From positions 93,074,061-93,138,060 of the forward strand of contig NC_080540.1 of assembly GCF_028640845.1 (NCBI RefSeq): a stretch of DNA of 64,000 nt, given 5' to 3'. The stretch's first letter is position 1; each line of letters starts with the position of its first letter. This stretch comes from Ahaetulla prasina (Eukaryota > Chordata > Lepidosauria > Squamata > Colubridae). Position numbers and translations under genes: made by a program. The notes under the pieces were generated by a model, which did not search any database, had not been told where the DNA came from, and saw nothing but the letters and a program-made list of their open reading frames with translations. Positions 56,601 through 61,750 of this stretch are shown in pieces.

Positions 56601-59600
56601 TGAGTGTAACCATCGAATATGCAATTGCAGACACTTGTACATCATTCAAAGAAAGTTCATCAGAAATTACAGGTGCTTGTTAAGACTACTTGGAGCCTAG
56701 TCCAGATTTATATCTGTATAATATTTGAAATAACTAATACTGGTTGTTATCAAAGGTATCTGTTGACTGGTGGATTATACCTATTGAATATAGATCATGT
56801 CAATGCTAAAAGCTGCCAGAAACTGATAACAGAAAAGATTAACATGGTGAATCATGCAATCAGAAGCTGTTAGATGAACAGACACTCTCTTTTATTTTAT
56901 TTTTTTAATGATCCCTATCCTTGCATGTAAGAAGTTGGAATAGGAGTTTTGTGGTAGGCAAAGGTTGATTTGCTTAAAGCTTTGCTTTCTTTTCATTTAT
57001 TTTGAACAGGGGTCGTATTCATGACAGGCAAAGTCTATGCAGTGGGAGGTTTCAATGGCTCTTTGCGGGTTCGGACGGTCGATGTGTATGATGCAGTGAA
57101 AGACCAGTGGACATCTATAGCTAGTATGCAAGAAAGACGAAGCACTTTAGGAGCTGCTGTGCTCAATGAGCTCCTGTACGCTGTTGGTGGATTTGATGGA
57201 AGTACTGGTAAGCTGATGCACAAAAGCCAGCCTCAACTCTTTATTCTTAAAGACTTTCTTCTGGAGTAAGTTTGGTTTGGCATTCTATACCTACTTGTGT
57301 GACACCCCCATTTATTTTAATAATGATCTCTCAGGAAAATGGATGGAGCTGGAGCCTAATTTTTAAGGGTGGTTAATTTTGGCATGCCCATGGGAAGAAA
57401 AACTAAATGTTTACTTAAGAAAATTCACGGCTTCCAATTGCCACCATAATGTAGTTAATCAGATCCTACAAAAACCCTTCATTGAACTTTTCTTCCCTGT
57501 TAGGGAGTGGTTTTAGAATGCCCTGTTAAGCATAGATCAATAATAAGAACTGGGATGTTATTCTCAGGGGTGACTTCTTATCGCAAAAAGCTCATGATGA
57601 TTGCAATGGGATAGTGTTAATGCCCGAGAAAGAAACTTCCTGATTAGCAAAGGAGCGCTGGCTTGCCTCCTTCCCTTTGTTTGCCTGAAGGGAAATGATC
57701 ATTATGAATTCTGTGAAAGGAAAACAGTGTTATGTGTGTTTCCCCTTTTCATGTTTTCAATCTAGGTCTGGCATCTGTGGAGGCTTATAATTACAAGGTC
57801 AATGAATGGTTTTTTGTGGCGCCTATGAACACAAGAAGAAGCAGTGTTGGAGTTGGAGTTGTAGAGGGTAAGAATTTTCTGTTTTGAAGTCACTCATATT
57901 TTATTTACGGCGGTGCACCATTGCAACTACTAGTATCACAAAATCACATCCAGCCAATTGAGCGAGTCAGAGGATGCTTGATGTTTTTTCTCTAAATACA
58001 TCTCTGCCATTCTATAAGTAAAACTGTGTCTGAAAGCTTAGCTGGCCACGTTTTCCACGTTCTTATATTTTCTTCTTATTAAGAGTGGCCTGTGGTTCCC
58101 CCCCCCCCCCGTCCTGGAAAGAAATCAAGAAATTAGTGAAGGAAAAAGTTTCTGAACGGTTAATATGTGTCATGTAGGCAGTCCTCAACTTAAAACCATT
58201 TCATTCAGAAATTATTTAAAGTTACAATAGCACTGAATGAGGGGAGCTTAAGGTCCCTGAGTTTTGGCTGATTTTAAAGTGTCAGTAACTACTAATGCTT
58301 CCATTCTCTACTTTATAATAAGAAAAAAACAAACTCTGAAATGATTGCTGCTTGTAGCTAGAGCTTTTGAAAAGCTTCTTGCTTTATAAGAATTTCTCAT
58401 TGCCTTGATATTTCATTGGAAATGCCCAATAGAAGCATATTATAACTACTACCACCAAATTTGTAGATATTCAACAAGCTTATGTCTATTATGTGATAAT
58501 CAGATGAGCAGTGATTAAAAACTGGTTATTAAATATTTGCCATATATTTTCCATTAATTGATCCTGTGGATGGCTGATGCTAAAATTCTAGGTAAACTCT
58601 ACGCTGTTGGTGGATATGATGGAGCATCACGCCAGTGCCTTAGTACTGTGGAGCAGTATAATCCATCTACAAATGAATGGTCTTACGTTTCTGATATGAG
58701 TACTCGGCGCAGTGGTGCAGGTATTCTATCCGAAATCATTATTATTTATTCACTTAAAGTGTTAGACTTCTGTAATGCACAGCAATATTTCCGTTTATGT
58801 TGTTGTTGTTTTCTCAGTTCTTTGTGTCAATCTCCTTATGGCCAGGTTGATAGGCATTCAGGTCAAAGCAGATAATCTCATAATGGGCTGGAGTAGATAA
58901 ATATGGACCATCTAAAGAAAAATAGAATGTAGTATTGATTAGCAAGTTGGTATTTTCAATGGACTTAGTTCTATAAACATCTGTCATGATTATTGATGAC
59001 TAGCTTGAAGTCTGCTTCAGATTGACAATTCAGTCTAGACAGTATTATGTTCCGGTAGTAGCCAAGATTGACATATTGACATTGGACGTGGAATATTTAT
59101 AGCTACAGCAATTCCTTTTCACAAGTGCCCTTGCAGATGTCATGAACATGATTAGAACGTAGAAGTGACTGTCTACTTGCCTCATGGCTAAGGCTGCTTC
59201 TAGAGAATTGATTTTTTCCCCATATTATCTTCACTTTTCATGGTACACATAAGGAAATGGATTACTAAGGGAAAACCTGTAGTTGGCCACTCTAGGAAGC
59301 ACAGCACTTACTGATCATAACATCTCTTAATGGTTAAAAATAGTTAAAAAAAAAATACAGGTTGTCGTGCTATTTCGCCTCTTATTTCCTCCCAGATTGG
59401 AAACATCAGCCCACTGTTGAGAGGGTTTGGGCAAGGGTTAAAGCTCCTACCTCATCCTTCCAAATGCCTAAAATGTCCCCACAAAGAAAGAAAAAAAAGG
59501 AAAAAAAGAGTCTAGAAAAATCAATTCCCAGAGGTTAGGGTTAAAAGGGTGCTTAGGTAGCCTCAGATTTTCTCCCCATTCTAGGCCAATTTTGTTATCC

Positions 59601-61750
59601 TTTCAAGGGGATCAGACTAAATGTCTATGGCACGGGTGTCAAACTCAATCACGTCACATGACGTATCGTGATGTATCACAGTGTTTTTTCCATATGCAGA
59701 GCTGGGGTGGGTGTTGCCTGTGTGTGATGGATCCGGCCCACGGGCCACCAATTTGACAGGTCTAGTCTCTGGAGATTCTCAATCATCCAGGTCATGGTTG
59801 TCCCAAAGGTGCTTTTTCAAGAGGAAACTGGACTTTCTGGTTGCCTCTTGAAAAAGTACCTTTGGGACGTGGACCAGACTAGAAAACCAAAGTTATGGAT
59901 GCTAATGCTATTTTTATTATAAAAGTACAATTACAGAAACTTGCAAAACTTTATGTGCTTCCCTTTTCCTCCCTTTATTTTTATGAGAACTAGAGAGGGT
60001 TAAGTCAAATGCTTTCTCAGATTACATTTTTGCCCTGGACTCAGATTACTTTTTTCTGACCATTGTTTTGATTGTGGCTCTTCCTCCTGTTCCTCATGGT
60101 TATTCTTTTTGCCTTTTCCAAGCTCTTAATTTTGGGTAATAGCTACTCCGATGGATACTATAATGTTTACTGTTCTGTCAGGGCTATGCTCTTGGCACAG
60201 CGATTTATCATCCCTGACTAGAAGTTGATTTACAATAGATCCTGAAACTCCCTGTTTGGCTTTTTAGGGGTTGGTGTTCTTAGTGGCCAGCTATTTGCTA
60301 CTGGAGGGCATGATGGTCCTTTGGTGAGGAAAAGCGTGGAAGTGTATGACCCTGGAACAAATACATGGAAACAAGTAGCAGATATGAATATGTGCAGAAG
60401 AAATGCAGGTATTTTCCTCCAAATTTCTCTATCACTATTCAGGTATAAACAAAGCAGTTGAGGGAAATATAAATACCAAGGATATACAATAATAAACATG
60501 TGAGTCTTTAAAGCACTATAGCACTTTTAGTTACTTTAGTAATAAAAAGGTCATGATGTCTTATTTTAAATTAATGTTTCATTAAGAGTATGTACTTTAA
60601 GTCCAGAAGATTTGAAAATATTTGTAAAAATAGTGTCAAATAAATGCAGGACATTTAATACCCTTTTAAATTACAGGTTTCTATATCTAGAATTTCTAAA
60701 GAAGTAGAAAAAATGCACACACAGAGAGAATATTAAAATATTTTAAAATCACATTTTACTTTTATAAATGTTAGGATAGTTTACAAGAGGTGCAACTGAA
60801 ATAGTGGCAGAACTATGGAAATTACAGTAAAATGTAATTGAAAAGCGACATGTACAGAGTTTGGTAAGAGAAGGGATTAAGGAGAAATTTCCTGACAGTT
60901 AGAACAATTAATAAGTGGAACGACTTGCCTGCAGAAGTTGTGAATGCTCCAACACTGGAAATTTTTAAGAAAATGTTGGATAACCATCTGACTGAGATGG
61001 TGTAGGGTTTCCTGCCTGGGCAGGGGGTTGGACTAGAAGGCCTCCAAGGTCCCTTCCAACTCTGTTGTTATATAAGCTACAAGAATAAATATATTTATTT
61101 TAAAGGGTTTCTAGATATCTGAAATTTGACACTTTTTGTCCTGTAAATCTCATCACTTGCCAGGTCCCAGAACAAGCATTTTAAATAGGGTATTCTTGCT
61201 TATTTTTAATTAATTAAATGTCAAACATAAGGGGGATATAGTTCAATTCATATTTATTGCAGACTGGATGTCATGATTAAAGCATATAAATATCCTTTTT
61301 CATTTTTATTATTTTTCATTTTTATTAAGGATTACAAACACAACTATTGGTTGTCATCATTTGTTATTCAGGCAGGTGGGCTGGCTTTTCACAAATTATA
61401 TCTTCTTAATGGTTAGAAAAAAAGCAAAAAAAAAAGTTACAAGCAGAAACCCACTAGTATGACTGACAAAATGTGTGTGATTTCAGTAAATAGTGAAATT
61501 ACAGGTGTTAATAATAAAAATCAATGTTAAATTTGCCCTTCTGTCTTGCCATGACAGCAGCCGATAAAAATTAGGACTTCTACTATACTGTTTTTGTTCT
61601 CTGTAGGTGTGTGTTCAGTGAATGGACTTCTTTATGTAGTTGGGGGAGATGATGGTTCTTGCAATTTGGCCTCTGTAGAATACTATAATCCTGTCACTGA
61701 CAAATGGACACTATTACCAAGCAACATGAGCACTGGAAGAAGTTATGCAG
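17351..61750 (+). CDS. KLHL3: Kelch-like protein 3, 14 coding exons (last exon outside window)
   Basis: Substrate adaptor of the CUL3-RBX1 ubiquitin ligase; in mammalian distal nephron it marks WNK1 and WNK4 for degradation and so controls NaCl cotransport. Joined exons: 17351-17364, 31216-31329, 35083-35189, 39046-39167, 40968-41130, 47587-47696, 49573-49689, 52014-52163, 53843-53960, 57010-57207, 57766-57867, 58592-58720, 60268-60408, 61607-61750, totalling 1729 nt (576 codons plus 1 nt). All introns have GT/AG ends and every junction keeps frame. BTB domain is about residues 30-145 ([20 protein letters not shown]), BACK about 150-250, six Kelch blades from about 300. The mammalian protein has 587 residues; nine more from the missing last exon would give 585. 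Residues hit in human pseudohypoaldosteronism II are kept (RRSSVG in exon 11, CRRNAG in exon 13). The gene looks intact. Confidence 0.96.
19740..20059. mobile_element. CAGGTAGTCC MITE, internally deleted
   Basis: Starts with a decayed end (TAATCCTTGACTTACAACC) and ends GTGGACTATCTGTA. The middle, with CACATGATCAAAATTCAGG and CTTCTGACAAGCAAAGTCAG, matches full copies at 33556 and 35521, but about 60 bases before the right end are missing. Confidence 0.65.
20156..20345 (+). mobile_element. SINE-like repeat
   Basis: Contains CAGCTGGGTGACCTTGTG and GGAAGGAGGCAGCGACAAG, an A-run, then TTGCCAAGAAAGTGGCAGGG and GAGTCAAAATTGACTCAAG. Same layout as 15640-15812. Family not named. Confidence 0.45.
20777..21211 (+). 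mobile_element. 5'-truncated CR1/L2-group LINE 3' end
   Basis: Shares the last coding segment ([32 protein letters not shown]) and the tail CCTGAGTCCTTCGGGAGATA plus AATAAATAAA with the LINE at 1-1541. Only the last 430 bases are present. Confidence 0.85.
22053..22223. repeat. Perfect 84-bp tandem duplication
   Basis: TGTCCTCTAGCATTCACATT begins at 22053 and again at 22137. Both units run to ATGGTTGCCC with no difference that I could see. Confidence 0.85.
22243..22544. mobile_element. hAT-type MITE with perfect 8-bp target duplication
   Basis: The ends, CAGGAGTCGGTAAC and GATTGCTGACTCCTG, are imperfect inverted repeats. ACCTAGAT flanks both sides (22235-22242 and 22545-22552). Inside, a GTCTCCTCCTAG...CTTTTTCCTAT unit of about 65 bases occurs twice. 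Confidence 0.85.
24396..25111. mobile_element. hAT-type element with GGTAGTCAACC ends
   Basis: Ends CGGGGTAGTCAACCTTTT and AGGTTGACTACCACTG are inverted repeats; ACCGCCC and GGGCGGT lie next in. Flanks GAATAGAT and GTATAGAT differ at one base, fitting an 8-bp duplication. A LINE 3' end has inserted inside it. Confidence 0.75.
24590..24796 (+). mobile_element. LINE 3' end nested in hAT-type element
   Basis: Contains CCTGAGTCCTTCGGGAGAAG, GGGCGGTAT and an AATAAATAAATA tail, as in the LINE at 1-1541. It is surrounded by sequence of the hAT-type element, so it inserted later. Only about 200 bases of 3' UTR remain. Confidence 0.75.
26110..27011 (+). mobile_element. CR1-clade LINE (Snake1/L3-like) with (ATTCT)n tail, copy 1
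   Basis: Translation shows the end of reverse transcriptase and downstream region ([51 protein letters not shown]). The 3' UTR ends in GGCCAATAAAAAATTCTATT and about five ATTCT units. Lies in KLHL3 intron 1, sense orientation. A near-identical shorter copy is at 38485-39019. Confidence 0.82.
26180..26725 (+). pseudogene. LINE reverse transcriptase C-terminal fragment
   Basis: 181-codon frame within the LINE at 26110-27011. It begins after the YADD region, so it cannot encode an active enzyme. Motifs are given under that element. Confidence 0.8.
27550..27944. mobile_element. CAGGTAGTCC MITE, full length
   Basis: TA|CAGGTAGTCC at the left and GACTACCTG|TA at the right, so inverted ends with TA on both sides, as in Tc1/mariner-pogo type MITEs. 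Orientation is opposite to the copies at 33556 and 35521. Confidence 0.8.
28369..28700 (+). mobile_element. tRNA-derived SINE split by another repeat
   Basis: Head GAGCCAGGTTGGTCTACTG at 28370 carries an A-box-like TTGGTCTACTG and a B-box-like GAGTTGTAGTCCTG. The body resumes after about 28600 with GATGACCTTAGGCCAGTCAC and AGGGTTGTTGTTGTGGGGAA. Between them (28441-28590) lies a different repeat beginning AGTGGTGGGTTGCTACTGG. Confidence 0.65.
28441..28590 (+). repeat. Dispersed repeat nested in SINE
   Basis: Begins GCAGTGGTGGGTTGCTACTG, then ACCAGATCGGGCGAACTGG and a GGT-rich run; ends near GATTTGGAACCCGCCC. It splits the SINE at 28369-28700, hence is younger. Confidence 0.55.
28727..29129. 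mobile_element. MITE with TACCGTATATACTCGA ends (copy 2, inverted)
   Basis: Starts TACCGTATATACTCGAATAT and ends with the complement TATACTCGAGTATATACGGTA. Internal CCCCAATTTTACCCC, a GC-rich block (CGGCTCCCCCGCCCCGCCC) and a CAGCACAAAAAACGTGCTG hairpin match copy 1 at 13973-14367 in reverse order. Confidence 0.78.
29500..29945. mobile_element. Two abutting CAGGTAGTCC MITE fragments in opposite orientation
   Basis: 29500-29747 is the right half of one copy (TTGACTTTGCTTGTAAGAAG through AAGTCAAGGACTAAATGTA). 29770-29945 is the right half of another copy in the other orientation (TTAGCAACCGTGTTACTAAC through CAATTGTGGTCGTAAATTGA). Confidence 0.65.
31216..31329 (+). CDS. KLHL3: KLHL3 exon 2
   Basis: Acceptor TTTGCCTTCAG, donor AAGGAG|GTACTT. 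Encodes the end of the N-terminal leader and [13 protein letters not shown], the start of the BTB region. 114 nt, phase 2 on both sides. Confidence 0.93.
31330..35082 (+). other. KLHL3: KLHL3 intron 2
   Basis: 3.75 kb. Apart from the MITE at 33556-33925 no repeat was named. A CTGCTGCTGCTGCC run lies near 32912. No extra exon was recognised. Confidence 0.7.
33556..33925. mobile_element. CAGGTAGTCC MITE with 23-bp perfect snapback
   Basis: TACAGGTAGTCATTGACTTA at the left and GAGGACTACCTGTA at the right. Inside, 33644-33666 and 33674-33696 are perfect complements around a 7-base loop. Confidence 0.8.
35083..35189 (+). CDS. KLHL3: KLHL3 exon 3 (BTB)
   Basis: Acceptor GTTCACAG, donor TTTACAG|GTAACT. 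Encodes [20 protein letters not shown] and the BTB core [13 protein letters not shown], part of the dimer and CUL3-binding fold. Enters in phase 2, leaves in phase 1. Confidence 0.96.
35519..35887. mobile_element. CAGGTAGTCC MITE, full length
   Basis: TATACAGGTAGTCCTTGACT at the left, AAGTCGAGGACTACCTGTA at the right, TA on both flanks. One of the best-preserved copies of the family here. Confidence 0.82.
35941..36190 (+). mobile_element. tRNA-derived SINE
   Basis: Head with A-box TGGCACAGTGG (35951-35961); body with GGTTGACTCAGCCTTCCATC, AAAATGAGGACCCAGATTGT and a 3' GCTGTTGCTATTGCTA. Same family as the minus-strand copies at 44313-44522 and 55770-55972. The B-box is decayed. Confidence 0.75.
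36868..37407 (+). other. Unexplained 179-codon open frame in KLHL3 intron 3
   Basis: An ATG-started frame without stops for 179 codons (open at least 12 codons further upstream) in DNA of about 37% GC. The translation is cysteine-rich (for example [19 protein letters not shown]) and matches nothing I recognise. No promoter, splice sites, poly(A) site or transposon ends were seen. It may be chance, a decayed mobile element or a conserved non-coding block. Confidence 0.25.
38485..39019 (+). mobile_element. CR1-clade LINE (Snake1/L3-like), copy 2, abutting KLHL3 exon 4
   Basis: 5'-truncated copy starting CTGCCTTCCATTGAGGACCT, nearly identical to 26531 onward of copy 1. It ends GGCCAATAAAAAAATTCTAT and then about 15 ATTCT units (38944-39019). 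It sits in sense orientation in intron 3. Confidence 0.88.
38944..39019. repeat. (ATTCT)15 microsatellite
   Basis: About 76 bases of uninterrupted ATTCT, the tail of the LINE. Its end is about 26 bases before KLHL3 exon 4. Confidence 0.95.
39046..39167 (+). CDS. KLHL3: KLHL3 exon 4 (BTB)
   Basis: Acceptor AAAATTGCATTTCAG, donor GTCCAG|GTGAGA. Encodes [17 protein letters not shown] and [18 protein letters not shown]. The acceptor lies about 26 bases after the (ATTCT)n tail of a LINE, so its upstream intron sequence is largely transposon-derived. Confidence 0.96.
39168..40967 (+). other. KLHL3: KLHL3 intron 4
   Basis: 1.8 kb without a recognised transposon. A small direct duplication (AACCAATTATTATT...AGTTTCTCTT) lies near 40541-40588. 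Confidence 0.65.
40968..41130 (+). CDS. KLHL3: KLHL3 exon 5 (BTB end, BACK start)
   Basis: Acceptor CAAATTTCAG, donor TATGCAG|GTGATT. Encodes [20 protein letters not shown], then [14 protein letters not shown]. The latter is the 3-box/BACK entry that contributes to CUL3 binding. Starts in phase 0, ends in phase 1. Confidence 0.96.
42780..43647. repeat. Long inverted repeat (about 105-bp arms, 655-bp spacer)
   Basis: Left arm 42780-42889 and right arm 43545-43647 are imperfect reverse complements; the inner 45 bases (CATTACATCAGTAACAAGAC then CTTACAAAAATGTATT) are nearly identical. The spacer is not recognised. It could be a terminal-inverted-repeat transposon or an inverted duplication. Confidence 0.8.
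44172..44310. mobile_element. TA-flanked MITE with CCCTGTTTCCC ends
   Basis: TA|CCTTGTTTCCCTGAAAAT at the left and TTTTGGGGGGAAACAGGG|TA at the right, about 135 bases between the TA pairs. TA duplication points to a mariner-type non-autonomous element. Confidence 0.75.
44313..44522 (-). mobile_element. tRNA-derived SINE
   Basis: Minus-strand copy of the family at 35941: on the + strand it reads CATATTGCCCCCAACAATTT and TCAACCTTGAGTTGG and ends CTAACCACTGAGCCCCCA, the complement of the A-box head. Confidence 0.75.
44562..44830 (-). mobile_element. tRNA-derived SINE
   Basis: On the minus strand it starts CCTCTGTGGCTCAGACTGGT with A-box GTGGCTCAGACTGG, and has B-box-like GGTTCAAGTCC. The end, complementary to TATATCCCACCCTTCTCC on the + strand, has the GGGTGGGATATAAAT type of LINE-like 3' end. 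Confidence 0.78.
44846..45268. mobile_element. CAGGTAGTCC MITE, full length but decayed
   Basis: TACAGGTAGTCCTTGACTTA at the left, AATTGAGGACCAGTTGTA at the right. It contains a T-run at 44942-44956. Orientation as at 27550. Confidence 0.7.
45353..45600 (-). mobile_element. Possible LINE 3' end, antisense
   Basis: Begins AACATTTTTATTGAGTTATA, a poly-A-like 3' end read backwards, followed by a purine-rich run (45420-45486). Similar style to 52280-52690. Family not established. Confidence 0.3.
46613..47060. repeat. Tandem duplication, unit about 222 bp
   Basis: ACTAGTACCAGAAGCTGTCT occurs at 46615 and 46837; both units continue through TATATACCGGTATTTAAAC, CAATTACAGTTTTTACAA and CAGATTGTACATTGGTTGAT. 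They differ by small indels and substitutions. Confidence 0.85.
47137..47320. mobile_element. hAT-type MITE (GGTTGGGGACCCCTG end)
   Basis: Perfect 8-base duplication TTCTAAGC on both sides (47129-47136, 47321-47328). The right end GGTTGGGGACCCCTG is typical of a reptile hAT MITE; the left end is decayed. Confidence 0.75.
47587..47696 (+). CDS. KLHL3: KLHL3 exon 6 (BACK)
   Basis: Acceptor CTTTGGAACAG, donor GAAAAG|GTATTC. Encodes [20 protein letters not shown] and [13 protein letters not shown] of the BACK domain. Confidence 0.96.
47697..49572 (+). other. KLHL3: KLHL3 intron 6
   Basis: 1.9 kb; apart from the MITE at 48836-49220 no repeat or exon was recognised. Confidence 0.65.
48836..49220. 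mobile_element. CAGGTAGTCC MITE, left end missing
   Basis: Starts inside the family at ATTACTTATGATCACAATTG and ends AAGTCAAGGACTACTTGTA. Internal ATTAACTTTGCTTGTCAGAA matches 27550. Confidence 0.72.
49573..49689 (+). CDS. KLHL3: KLHL3 exon 7 (BACK)
   Basis: Acceptor GTTCGCAG, donor GTACAG|GTTAGT. Encodes [20 protein letters not shown] and [17 protein letters not shown], 39 codons, phase 0 on both sides. Confidence 0.97.
50091..50436 (+). mobile_element. tRNA-derived SINE, Sauria-SINE-like
   Basis: A-box TGGCTAAGACGCTGAG from 50098 and a perfect B-box GGTTCGAATCC at 50143-50153. Body GTGAGCTCCCGTTA and CCATGACCATGGAGACGTC; the tail ACCTTTACTTTTACCTT resembles the ACCTTT repeats described for Sauria SINEs. 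Family assignment is from memory and moderate. Confidence 0.75.
50631..50746. mobile_element. hAT-type MITE (CAGGGATGTCAAAC...)
   Basis: Ends CAGGGATGTCAAACTC and GAGTTTGACAGCCCTC are inverted repeats; flanks ATTTAGAT and ATTTAGAC (one mismatch) form an 8-base duplication. Confidence 0.78.
50790..50966 (+). mobile_element. tRNA-derived SINE, 3' part
   Basis: Contains GTGACTTTGGGCCAGTCAC and GGTTGTGGGGAAAATAGG and ends AATACAAATAAATAAATG. Same family as 13403 and 28369; the Pol III head is not clear. Confidence 0.65.
51602..51712. mobile_element. Small palindromic MITE (AACTCCCAGAATTCCCC)
   Basis: CAGTGTTGCCCTTAGCAACT at the left is complementary to the right end (AGTTGCTGAGGTTGGCAGACACT). 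The centre AACTCCCAGAATTCCCCAGG is typical of an abundant squamate hAT-like MITE. Confidence 0.6.
52014..52163 (+). CDS. KLHL3: KLHL3 exon 8 (BACK end, linker)
   Basis: Acceptor TTGACATTTAG, donor CCAAAG|GTAAAT. Encodes [20 protein letters not shown] through [14 protein letters not shown], 50 codons, phase 0 on both sides. It links the BACK domain to the propeller. Confidence 0.97.
52280..52690 (-). mobile_element. Possible LINE 3' end, antisense
   Basis: Long T-runs followed by GCAACAAACAAAAAAAAG and a unique-looking stretch with CACGTTCTCGAGGTACAGG. ATTCCAGCAATT occurs on both sides (52281-52292 and 52686-52697), which could be a target-site duplication around an insertion. Element family unknown. 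Confidence 0.4.
53045..53395 (+). mobile_element. CR1 LINE 3' end
   Basis: Translation [38 protein letters not shown] and [11 protein letters not shown] is the C-terminal end of a CR1 ORF2. The 3' UTR GGGTTGGACTAGAAGGCCTC and AAGGTCCCTTCCAACTCT is the classical CR1 end. 53194-53389 is almost identical to 60878-61073. Confidence 0.9.
53843..53960 (+). CDS. KLHL3: KLHL3 exon 9 (Kelch blade 1)
   Basis: Acceptor TCTCACCAAG, donor GAGCAG|GTACGT. Encodes [20 protein letters not shown] with the GG pair of the first blade, then [10 protein letters not shown]. Ends in phase 1. Confidence 0.97.
54306..54800 (+). mobile_element. 5'-truncated CR1/L2-group LINE 3' end
   Basis: Starts TTACCACCTTTAAAGCGCTC; translation [17 protein letters not shown] and [19 protein letters not shown] as in the LINE at 1-1541. 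Tail CCTGAGTCCTTCGGGAGAAG with TTATTATTAAA repeats. Confidence 0.85.
55311..55556 (-). repeat. Squamate dispersed repeat (GGTGAAATCCAGCAGGTTC)
   Basis: Reverse-complement relative of 4172-4240: ends GGGGTGAAATCCAGCAGG and TTTGGATTTCACCAC are complementary. Inside, GAGAACCGGTAGC and AAGCCACGCCCACAGAACTG occur, plus a small duplication of GTGGAGATTTTGCA. Probably a non-autonomous DNA transposon. Confidence 0.65.
55770..55972 (-). mobile_element. tRNA-derived SINE
   Basis: Complement of the 35941 family: CATATTGCCCCCAACAATCC, GAGTCAACCTTGGGCCTGTC and the head TTACCACTGCGCCACC. AGAATCGAACTCC holds the complement of a B-box. Confidence 0.78.
57010..57207 (+). CDS. KLHL3: KLHL3 exon 10 (Kelch blades 1-2 into 3)
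   Basis: Acceptor TTTTGAACAG, donor AGTACTG|GTAAGC. Encodes [20 protein letters not shown] and [13 protein letters not shown]. At 198 nt it is the longest Kelch exon and covers parts of two blades. Phase 1 on both sides. Confidence 0.97.
57208..57765 (+). other. KLHL3: KLHL3 intron 10
   Basis: 558 bases, the shortest intron; no repeat or other feature recognised. Confidence 0.7.
57766..57867 (+). CDS. KLHL3: KLHL3 exon 11 (Kelch)
   Basis: Acceptor TTTTCAATCTAG, donor GTAGAGG|GTAAGA. Encodes [20 protein letters not shown] then [12 protein letters not shown]. The RRSS serines correspond to human Ser432 and Ser433, the latter a described phosphorylation site controlling WNK binding. Confidence 0.97.
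57868..58591 (+). other. KLHL3: KLHL3 intron 11
   Basis: 724 bases; a poly-C run near 58098-58109 and a fragment of the CAGGTAGTCC MITE family at 58176-58240 (GGCAGTCCTCAACTTAAAAC). Weak polypyrimidine tract at the 3' end. Confidence 0.7.
58592..58720 (+). CDS. KLHL3: KLHL3 exon 12 (Kelch)
   Basis: Acceptor AAAATTCTAG followed directly by GTAAAC; donor GGTGCAG|GTATTC. Encodes [20 protein letters not shown] and MSTRRSGA. The tract before the acceptor is purine-interrupted, so this looks like a weak 3' splice site. Confidence 0.95.
58721..60267 (+). other. KLHL3: KLHL3 intron 12
   Basis: 1.5 kb; hAT-type MITE at 59631-59764. Next to it a short inverted pair (CCCAAAGGTGCTTTTTCAAG near 59801 and CTTGAAAAAGTACCTTTGGG near 59847). 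Confidence 0.7.
59631..59764. mobile_element. hAT-type MITE (CACGGGTGTCAAAC...)
   Basis: Left end CACGGGTGTCAAACTCAA and right end CCAATTTGACAGGTCTA are related inverted ends; flanks GTCTATGG and GTCTCTGG differ at one base. Confidence 0.72.
60268..60408 (+). CDS. KLHL3: KLHL3 exon 13 (Kelch)
   Basis: Acceptor TTTGGCTTTTTAG, donor AATGCAG|GTATTT. Encodes [20 protein letters not shown] and MNMCRRNA, which contains the counterpart of human Arg528. 141 nt, phase 1 on both sides. Confidence 0.97.
60409..61606 (+). other. KLHL3: KLHL3 intron 13
   Basis: 1.2 kb with the CR1 end at 60865-61074. 61290-61440 has ATTTTTATTAAGGATTACA, possibly another antisense LINE end. Confidence 0.65.
60865..61074 (+). 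mobile_element. CR1 LINE 3' end, truncated
   Basis: Shares 196 bases (60878-61073) with 53194-53389, with one difference that I can see. Direct orientation, in another intron of the same gene. Confidence 0.9.
61607..61750 (+). CDS. KLHL3: KLHL3 exon 14 (Kelch, penultimate coding exon)
   Basis: Acceptor TTGTTCTCTGTAG, donor TATGCAG|GTGAGC. Encodes [20 protein letters not shown] and MSTGRSYA. The mammalian protein continues for nine residues only; that last exon was not found between 61751 and 64000. Confidence 0.97.

Larger units (their letters stand above)
53961..57009 (+). other. KLHL3: KLHL3 intron 9
   Basis: 3.05 kb with a LINE end, a dispersed repeat and a SINE listed separately. 55985-57000 has nothing recognised. 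Confidence 0.65.

Noticed and set aside
17365..61606. An intronic microRNA like mammalian miR-874, hosted by KLHL3
   Set aside because: No stretch resembling its CTGCCCTGGCCC seed region was noticed in the introns; the microRNA may be restricted to mammals.
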